DNA from: Streptomyces aculeolatus
GTDB taxonomy: Bacteria > Actinomycetota > Actinomycetes > Streptomycetales > Streptomycetaceae
Assembly (NCBI RefSeq): GCF_020400605.1
Contig: NZ_JAINRD010000018.1
Location: 124,001 to 188,000 of the forward strand
DNA length: 64,000 bases
Reading direction: 5' to 3'
The position numbers and the translations under genes are program-made. The first letter of the stretch is position 1. Each line of letters opens with the position of its first letter. Below the pieces are notes generated by a model. That model saw only the letters and a list, made by a program, of their open reading frames with translations, ran no database searches and was not told the origin of the DNA. Shown one piece after another: positions 53,308 to 64,000 of the stretch.

Positions 53308-53670
53308 ATGATGATTCCCGCGTGCCGACTCGCGGACCTTCCGCGGGGAGAGGCCTTCCGGCTCGACAGCGACCCGCCCGTCTCGGTGTTCCACACCGAT
53401 GCCGGCGAGGTCTTCGCCATCGACGACACATGCACCCACCAGGACGCCTCGCTCGCCGACGGCTGGCTGGAGGACTGCTGGGTGGAGTGTCCGCTGCACG
53501 CCTCCAAGTTCGACCTGAGGACCGGCGCCGTCGACGCGCCGCCGGCCAAGCGGCCCGTGCGGACCCACGAGGTCGTGATCGAGGACGGCATGATCTACGT
53601 CCAGCTGTCCACGGCCGCCCCCAACCTGCCGGCCTGCGTCGCGGCCCGGCTCGCCGGGGCCGGCGGGTGA
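53308..53670 (+). CDS. Rieske-type [2Fe-2S] ferredoxin
   Basis: 120 residues from ATG 53308 (a second ATG follows at once). Rieske ligands: Cys42 and His44 in CTHQDASL, Cys61 and His64 in ECPLHASKF; flanking FAIDDTCTH and FDLRTGAVDAPPAKRPVRTHEV are typical. It carries electrons from the FAD reductase, which overlaps it by 4 bp, to the Rieske oxygenase downstream. First gene of the probable betaine-demethylation operon. Confidence 0.92.
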   Translation: MMIPACRLADLPRGEAFRLDSDPPVSVFHTDAGEVFAIDDTCTHQDASLADGWLEDCWVECPLHASKFDLRTGAVDAPPAKRPVRTHEVVIEDGMIYVQLSTAAPNLPACVAARLAGAGG

Positions 53671-54857
53671 GGACCGTGGCCGTGGTGGGCGCGTCGCTGG
53701 CCGGGCTGTCGGCGGCGCGGGCACTGCGGCGCCAGGGCTACGACGGGCGGCTCGTCGTCATCGGGGACGAGCGCCACCGCCCGTACGACAGGCCCCCGTT
53801 GTCGAAGGAGTTCCTCGCCGGGGACATCGGCGAGGCGGAACTCGCCCTGGAGGCGGACGACGAGGACCTGCGGGCCGACTGGCTGCTCGGCGCCCGCGCC
53901 ACCGCGCTCGACCGCACGCGCCCCTCCGTCCGGCTCGCCGATGGCCGGGAGGTCCGCGCCGACGGCGTCGTCATCGCGACCGGCGCCGCGGCGCGCACCC
54001 TCCCCGGCACCGAAGGGCTGGCCGGGGTGCACGTCCTGCGCACCCTGGACGACGCCCGCAGGCTGCGGGCGGAACTGGCCTCGGGCGGAAGGCTGGTGGT
54101 GATCGGCGGCGGGTTCATCGGTGCCGAGGTCGCCTCCACCGCCAGCGCCCTCGGCCACGAGGTGACGGTGGTCGAGGCGGCCCCGACGCCGCTCTCGGGG
54201 CCGCTCGGCGAGACCATGGGCGGCGTCGTCTCGGCCCTCCACGCGGATCACGGCGTACGGCTCCTGTGCGGAGTCGGCGTCAGGGGCGTGGACGGGACCG
54301 GGCGGTCCTCTACGGGCGGTGTCCGGGGGCGGGCCGGCGCGGTCTTGCTCGACGACGGCCGCGAAATCCCCGCCGACGTCGTGCTGGCCGGTGTAGGTGC
54401 CCGGCCGTGCGTCGGGTGGCTGGAGGGATCCGGCGTCGCGCTCGACAACGGCGTCAAGTGCGGCGCGGACGGCCGTACCAGCGTGCCCGGGGTGGTCGCG
54501 GTCGGCGACTGCGCCAACTGGCACGACCCGCTCGCGGGCGCCCACCGCCGCGTCGAGCACTGGACCGGCGCGCGCGAGCGCCCCGACCTGGCCGTCGCGA
54601 CGCTGCTCTCCGGCGGGGCGGCGCACCCGCGGCCGCCGCGGCCGCCGTACTTCTGGTCGGACCAGTACGGGGTGCGCATCCAGTTTGCCGGTCACGCGTC
54701 CGGCGCCGACAGCGTGACGATCGAGGAAGGCGCCCCGGACGACCGCAACGTCCTGGCCGTCTACCGGCGCGCGGGCCATCCGGTCGCCGTGCTCGGTATG
54801 AACCAGCCGCGGATGTTCACCCGCTGGCGCAAGCAGCTCACGCCCACGGCCGCCTGA
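53667..54857 (+). CDS. FAD-dependent ferredoxin reductase
   Basis: 396 residues from GTG 53667, overlapping the ferredoxin stop as GTGA. FAD-binding VAVVGASLAGLSAARALRRQGYDGRL, RPYDRPPLSKEFL, the NADH-binding second Rossmann GRLVVIGGGFIGAEVASTASALGHEVTVVE, SVPGVVAVGDCANW, and the C-terminal reductase domain (PPYFWSDQYGVRIQFAGHA) are in normal order for the BphA4/RubB group. It passes electrons from NADH to the Rieske ferredoxin. Confidence 0.92.
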   Translation: MRTVAVVGASLAGLSAARALRRQGYDGRLVVIGDERHRPYDRPPLSKEFLAGDIGEAELALEADDEDLRADWLLGARATALDRTRPSVRLADGREVRADGVVIATGAAARTLPGTEGLAGVHVLRTLDDARRLRAELASGGRLVVIGGGFIGAEVASTASALGHEVTVVEAAPTPLSGPLGETMGGVVSALHADHGVRLLCGVGVRGVDGTGRSSTGGVRGRAGAVLLDDGREIPADVVLAGVGARPCVGWLEGSGVALDNGVKCGADGRTSVPGVVAVGDCANWHDPLAGAHRRVEHWTGARERPDLAVATLLSGGAAHPRPPRPPYFWSDQYGVRIQFAGHASGADSVTIEEGAPDDRNVLAVYRRAGHPVAVLGMNQPRMFTRWRKQLTPTAA

Positions 54858-54924
54858 CACCGCCGGGGCATCCCCTGCCGCGGTCGCCCATGACGGATCC
54901 ACGACGATTGCCGAGGAGTGCACC

Positions 54925-59594
<4,670 letters not shown>

Positions 59595-59646
59595 CGCCGC
59601 CGACGTGCCCGCCGTATCCGCCCCTTCCAGCAGACGGAGACGTCCG

Positions 59647-60879
59647 ATGAGCTCCCGCACACCCGGCGCCGGCCTCCCCGAGCACCCCGACCGGCTGTGG
59701 CGCAACCCCGACCCGAAGCGTGCGTACGACGTGGTGATCGTCGGTGGCGGCGGACACGGCCTCGCCACCGCCCACTACCTGGCGAGGAACCACGGAATCA
59801 CCGACGTCGCCGTGCTGGAGAAGGGCTGGCTGGCGGGCGGCAACATGGCCCGCAACACCGCCATCATCCGCTCCAACTACCTGTGGGACGAGAGCGCCGG
59901 CATCTATGAGCACGCCCTCAGGCTGTGGGAGGGGCTGACGGAGGAACTCGACTACCCCCTGCAGTTCTCCCAGCGCGGCGTGCTGAACCTCGCCCACAAC
60001 CTCCAGGACGTACGCGAAGGCGTGCGCCGCGTCGAGGCGAACCGGCTCAACGGCGTCGACGCCGAATGGCTCGGCCCCGAGCAGGTCGAAGAGGTCTGCC
60101 CGATCGTCGACGTTTCACCCGACGTGCGCTACCCCGTGCTGGGCGCCACCTACCAGCCGCGCGCCGGCATCGCCAAGCACGACCACGTCGCGTGGGGCCT
60201 GGCCCGCTCCGCCGACGCCGCGGGCGTCGACATCATCCAGAATTGCGAGGTCACCGGGGTGCGGCAGGCCGGCGGCCGGGTCGTCGGCGTGGAGACCACG
60301 CTCGGTCCGATCGCCGCCGGCAAGGTCGCGCTCTGCGCCGCGGGCCACACGTCGGTCCTCGCCGCCATGGCCGGCCTCGAACTGCCGCTGCAGAGCCGCC
60401 CGCTGCAGGCGCTCGTCTCCGAACTCCTGGAGCCGGTGCACCCGACGGTCGTCATGTCCAACACGGTGCACGTGTACGTCAGCCAGGCGCACAAGGGCGA
60501 ACTGGTCATGGGCACGGGCGTCGACGCGTACAACTCGTACACCCGGCGCGGCGCCTTCCACATCATCGAGGATCAGATGTCCGCGGCCCTGGAGCTCTTT
60601 CCGGTCTTCGCCCGCGCCCATGTGCTGCGCACCTGGGCGGGCATCGTCGACATCACCCCCGACGCCTCGCCCGTCGTCGGGCTCACCCCGGTGGAAAACC
60701 TGTACCTCAACTGCGGCTGGGGCACGGGCGGGTTCAAGGCCACGCCGGGGGTCGGCCGGGTCTACGCCCACACCATCGCCCACGACACGCCGCACCCCCT
60801 GGCCGCCCCCTTCTCGCTCGACCGCTTCACCACCGGCGCCCTCGTCGACGAGCACGGCGCGGCCGCGGTGGCCCACTAG
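59647..60879 (+). CDS. soxB: Sarcosine oxidase beta subunit
   Basis: 410 residues from ATG 59647, preceded by ACGGAG. FAD fold [52 protein letters not shown] is the SoxB signature, including the RNT(A/T)IIRSNY stretch where FMN attaches covalently in the heterotetramer. Further [35 protein letters not shown] and [16 protein letters not shown]. It oxidises sarcosine to glycine with formaldehyde or methylene-THF and peroxide, in complex with the alpha and delta parts encoded 11 bp downstream. Confidence 0.93.
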   Translation: MSSRTPGAGLPEHPDRLWRNPDPKRAYDVVIVGGGGHGLATAHYLARNHGITDVAVLEKGWLAGGNMARNTAIIRSNYLWDESAGIYEHALRLWEGLTEELDYPLQFSQRGVLNLAHNLQDVREGVRRVEANRLNGVDAEWLGPEQVEEVCPIVDVSPDVRYPVLGATYQPRAGIAKHDHVAWGLARSADAAGVDIIQNCEVTGVRQAGGRVVGVETTLGPIAAGKVALCAAGHTSVLAAMAGLELPLQSRPLQALVSELLEPVHPTVVMSNTVHVYVSQAHKGELVMGTGVDAYNSYTRRGAFHIIEDQMSAALELFPVFARAHVLRTWAGIVDITPDASPVVGLTPVENLYLNCGWGTGGFKATPGVGRVYAHTIAHDTPHPLAAPFSLDRFTTGALVDEHGAAAVAH

Positions 60880-60890
60880 GGAGCCGAACC

Positions 60891-63800
60891 ATGCTGCTGA
60901 TCACCTGCCCGTGGTGCGGGCCCCGCGACGAGGCCGAGTTCCGCTACGGCGGCCAGGCACACGTGCCGTATCCGCAGGCCCCGGCCGACCTCACCGACGA
61001 GGAGTGGGCCCGCTACCTGTTCTTCCGCGCCAACCCGCAGGGCCCCTTCGCCGAGCGGTGGAGCCACGCGGCCGGCTGCCGCCGCTGGTTCAACGCGGTA
61101 CGGGACACCTCGACGAACGAGGTCCTGGCCGTGTACCAGTCGGGGGAGTGGCCGCCCGCCTCCGCGGAGCCGGATCCCGTCCATCCGGCGTCCCACCGCC
61201 GGATCCCTCCGGAGCCGGAACGGCAGGACACGGGCCGCGGGCGCGCCGCGACCGCCGGGGGCCCCGCCGAGGGCCGCCCGCCGCGCCGCGCCGCAAGCGC
61301 CCGGGACCACCGCGGCACGCCGCTCACCTTCACCTTCGACGGCACCGCGTACCGGGGCCGCCGAGGCGACACCCTTGCCTCCGCCCTCCTCGCGAACGGC
61401 GTCATCCGGTGCGGTACGAGCGTCCGGGACGGCCGCCCGCGCGGTATCTTCACCGCCGGCGTGGAGGAGCCCAACGCCGTCGTCCGCGTCGCGGGCACCT
61501 TCCCGGAGACGATGGTGCCCGCGACGACCCTCGAGCTGTACGACGGTCTGGTGGCGCACAGCCTGCCGGGCCGGGGGCGGCTCACCGAGGAGCCGGACCC
61601 GGCCCGCTACGACGCCGTACACGCGCACTGCGATGTCCTGGTGGTCGGCGCGGGACCGGCGGGACTCGCCGCGGCGGCGGCCGCCGCGCACGGCGGAGCA
61701 CGCGTCATCCTCGCCGACGACCGGCCGGGACCCGGCGGGAGCCTGCTGGGCACGGGCGAACGCCTCGACTGGGTCGAGGAGACCGCCGGGCGCCTCGCCG
61801 CCGAACCCGAGGTGCGCCTCCTTCCCCGTACGACCGTCTTCGGCTACTACGACGACAACTACCTCCTCGCCGTCGAGCGCCGTACGAACCACCTCGGCGC
61901 CGCGGCGCCGGCGCACGTCTCCCGCGAACGCGTCTGGCGCATCCGGGCACGCCACGTCGTCCTCGCCACCGGGGCCCACGAGCGCTCGCTGGCCTTCGCG
62001 GACAACGACCGCCCCGGGGTGATGCTGGCCTCCGCCGCCCGCGCCTACGTCAACCGCCACGGCGTCCTGCCCGGCCGCCGGGCCGTCGTCTTCACCACCA
62101 ACGACAGCGCCTACGCCGCGGCGATCGACCTGGACGGTGCGGGCGCCGAGGTCGCGGCGATCGTCGACACCCGCGCAGAACCGGGGGAGTGGGCCGACCG
62201 CGCCGAGGCAGCCGGCATCCGGGTGCTGGCCGGGCACGCCGTCACCGCCACCGAAGGCGACGACCGCCTCACGGCCGTGACGGTCGCCCCGTACGGAGAG
62301 TCCACCGGGCAGCGGTTCGCCGCCGACCTGCTCCTGGTGTCCGGCGGCTGGAACCCGGCGGTGCACCTGTTCAGCCAGGCCGGCGGCGAGTTGCGCTACG
62401 ACGAGGCGCTGGGCTCCTTCGTCCCCGCCGCCTGCCGGCAGGCGGTCGAGGCCGTGGGCGGCGCGGGCGGCGTGTCCGACCCGGCCGCGGCACTGGCGCA
62501 GGGGGCGGACGCCGGTGCCCGCGCCGCCGGGGCCGAGGGCTGCACGCCGACGGCGCCGGACCTCCCGGTGTTCGCCGCACAGCCGCACACGCCGCCCATG
62601 CACGTCCACTCCGTGCCCGGCGCCTCGGGCGCCCACCGCTACGTCGACCTCCAGCGGGACGTCACCGTCGCCGACCTGGCGCGGGCGACCGGCGCCGGTA
62701 TGCGTTCGGTCGAGCACACCAAGCGCTACACCACGGCCGGCACCGGCAGCGACCAGGGCAAGACCTCCGGCGCCCTGGCCGGCGGCGTGGTCGCCGAACT
62801 GCTCGGGGTGGACGTCTCGGAGCTCGGCACGACCACGTTCCGGCCGCCCTACGCCCCCGTCTCCTTCGCCACGCTCGCCGGCCGCGCCCGCGGAGCGCTG
62901 TACGACCCCGTGCGGGTGACCGCCCTGCACCCCTGGCATGCCGCGCACGGCGCCCGCTTCGAGGACGTGGGCCAGTGGAAGCGGCCGTGGTACTACCCGC
63001 GGGACGGCGAGGACATGGCGGCCGCCGTGCTCCGCGAGTGCCGCGCGGCCCGCGAGTCCGTGGCCTTCATGGACGCCTCCACCCTCGGCAAGATCGACGT
63101 CCAGGGCCCGGACGCCGCCGTCTTCCTCGACCGGCTCTACACCAACATGATGAGCACCCTGAAACCCGGCCGGATCCGCTACGGCGTGATGTGCCGCCCG
63201 GACGGGATGGTCTTCGACGACGGAACGGTCATCCGCCTCGCCGGGGACCGCTTCCTCGCCACCACGACCACGGGCAACGCGGCCGCGGTCCTGGACTGGA
63301 TGGAGGAGTGGCTGCAGACCGAGTGGCCGGAACTGCGGGTCCACTGCACTTCCGTCACCGACCACTGGGCCACCGTCGCTCTGGTCGGCCCGCGTGCCCG
63401 CCGGGTGTTCGGTGCGCTCGCGCCCCGGCTGGCGGTGGACAACGACGCCTTCCCCTTCATGGCGTGGCGGGACGCGACGGTGGCGGGGATCGCGGCCAGG
63501 GTGTGCCGGATCAGCTTCTCCGGCGAACTGGCCTACGAGATCAACGTCTCGCCGTGGCACGCCCTCGGTCTCTGGGAAGCGCTGTACGAGGCCGGCGCGC
63601 CCGACGGCATCACGCCGTACGGCACGGAGACCATGCACGTCCTGCGGGCGGAGAAGGGCTACCCGATCATCGGCCAGGACACCGACGGCACCGTCACCCC
63701 CCAGGACCTCGGCATGGGATGGGCGGTGTCGAAGAAGAAGCCGGACTTCATCGGCAAGCGTTCGCACGCCCGTGCCGACACCGTCCGCCCCGACCGCAAG

Positions 63801-64000
63801 CACCTGGTGGGCCTGCTCCCCGAGGACCCCGGCGCCTTCCTGCCCGAGGGCACCCACCTGGTCGCCGGCAGCGAACTGCCCGCGCCGCCCGTCCCGATGC
63901 TCGGCCACGTCACCTCCAGCTACCGCAGCGCGGCCCTCGGCCGGACGTTCGCGCTCGCCCTGGTCAAGGGCGGCCGGGACCGTATCGGCGAGCGGCTGCA
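60891..64000 (+). CDS. Fused sarcosine oxidase delta-alpha subunit, cut by the window end
   Basis: A single open frame from ATG 60891 to the edge (1036 codons, no stop). Residues 1-88 are SoxD: ITCPWCGPRDEAEFRYGGQAH, ERWSHAAGCRRWFN, with zinc Cys 6, 9 and 63. A disordered Pro/Arg linker (~89-142) leads straight into SoxA: LTFTFDGTAYRGRRGDTLASALLANGVIRCGTSV, NAD/FAD Rossmann VLVVGAGPAGLAAAAAA near 251, VVLATGAHERSLAFADNDRPGVMLA, and TKRYTTAGTGSDQGKTSG. From ~690 a GcvT domain (KRPWYYPRDGEDM ... ASTLGKIDVQGPDAAVFLDRLYTNMMSTL) follows. Normally soxD and soxA are separate genes. A gamma subunit gene may follow outside the window. Confidence 0.9.
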   Translation, partial: MLLITCPWCGPRDEAEFRYGGQAHVPYPQAPADLTDEEWARYLFFRANPQGPFAERWSHAAGCRRWFNAVRDTSTNEVLAVYQSGEWPPASAEPDPVHPASHRRIPPEPERQDTGRGRAATAGGPAEGRPPRRAASARDHRGTPLTFTFDGTAYRGRRGDTLASALLANGVIRCGTSVRDGRPRGIFTAGVEEPNAVVRVAGTFPETMVPATTLELYDGLVAHSLPGRGRLTEEPDPARYDAVHAHCDVLVVGAGPAGLAAAAAAAHGGARVILADDRPGPGGSLLGTGERLDWVEETAGRLAAEPEVRLLPRTTVFGYYDDNYLLAVERRTNHLGAAAPAHVSRERVWRIRARHVVLATGAHERSLAFADNDRPGVMLASAARAYVNRHGVLPGRRAVVFTTNDSAYAAAIDLDGAGAEVAAIVDTRAEPGEWADRAEAAGIRVLAGHAVTATEGDDRLTAVTVAPYGESTGQRFAADLLLVSGGWNPAVHLFSQAGGELRYDEALGSFVPAACRQAVEAVGGAGGVSDPAAALAQGADAGARAAGAEGCTPTAPDLPVFAAQPHTPPMHVHSVPGASGAHRYVDLQRDVTVADLARATGAGMRSVEHTKRYTTAGTGSDQGKTSGALAGGVVAELLGVDVSELGTTTFRPPYAPVSFATLAGRARGALYDPVRVTALHPWHAAHGARFEDVGQWKRPWYYPRDGEDMAAAVLRECRAARESVAFMDASTLGKIDVQGPDAAVFLDRLYTNMMSTLKPGRIRYGVMCRPDGMVFDDGTVIRLAGDRFLATTTTGNAAAVLDWMEEWLQTEWPELRVHCTSVTDHWATVALVGPRARRVFGALAPRLAVDNDAFPFMAWRDATVAGIAARVCRISFSGELAYEINVSPWHALGLWEALYEAGAPDGITPYGTETMHVLRAEKGYPIIGQDTDGTVTPQDLGMGWAVSKKKPDFIGKRSHARADTVRPDRKHLVGLLPEDPGAFLPEGTHLVAGSELPAPPVPMLGHVTSSYRSAALGRTFALALVKGGRDRIGERL

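Noticed and set aside
60876-63908. 1010-codon minus-strand open frame opposite the sarcosine oxidase gene
   Set aside because: Shadow of the fused SoxD-SoxA gene; no domain or start signal.

Overview
The window reads as chromosome of a Streptomyces-like actinomycete. GC is very high, GTG and TTG starts are frequent, tightly coupled genes overlap by 4 bp (ATGA/GTGA/TTGA), Tat signals and lipoproteins are common, and one gene encodes a mycothiol-dependent dehydrogenase. No tRNA, rRNA or CRISPR array was seen.

Layout. 0-7.4 kb: an IS3 orfA relic, a four-gene minus-strand operon for an extracellular polysaccharide (nucleotide-sugar dehydrogenase, hyaluronan-synthase-like glycosyltransferase, 36-residue membrane peptide, secreted deacetylase), and an apparently intact IS3 element with inverted repeats. 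7.5-17.4 kb: an accessory zone with a lipase, a pentapeptide-repeat protein, a Ser/Thr kinase with seven TPRs and several small unknown genes. It also holds many decayed fragments: part of a kinase, a nonsense-split membrane gene, I36-like and HNH tails, and truncated paralogues. 17.4-26 kb: a secreted beta-propeller protein, an XRE regulator plus SDR, a CYTH-CHAD protein, a divergent aldo/keto reductase and LysR pair, and an aquaglyceroporin. 26.5-32.9 kb: an OmpR/histidine-kinase pair followed by a lipoprotein, adaptor, ATPase and permease operon; both promoters carry the same direct-repeat motif. 33-45 kb: AraC, TetR and two MarR regulators, each beside a transporter or small enzyme, plus a GT-C glycosyltransferase and a NarL-type two-component system. 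45.3-51.7 kb: a large Tat-exported protein and a membrane-anchored NB-ARC/WD40 STAND NTPase.

52-64 kb: a methylated-amine catabolic island. A Rieske ferredoxin, FAD reductase and Rieske oxygenase probably demethylate glycine betaine to dimethylglycine. A dimethylglycine oxidase-like protein then yields sarcosine, and a heterotetrameric-type sarcosine oxidase yields glycine. Its delta and alpha subunits are fused in one frame that runs off the right edge. The S-(hydroxymethyl)mycothiol dehydrogenase at 52 kb would remove the formaldehyde released. An IclR regulator lies inside the island, and a GTTGC-N7-GCAAC dyad recurs in 19-bp-spaced pairs at four promoters including its own, which suggests a local regulon.
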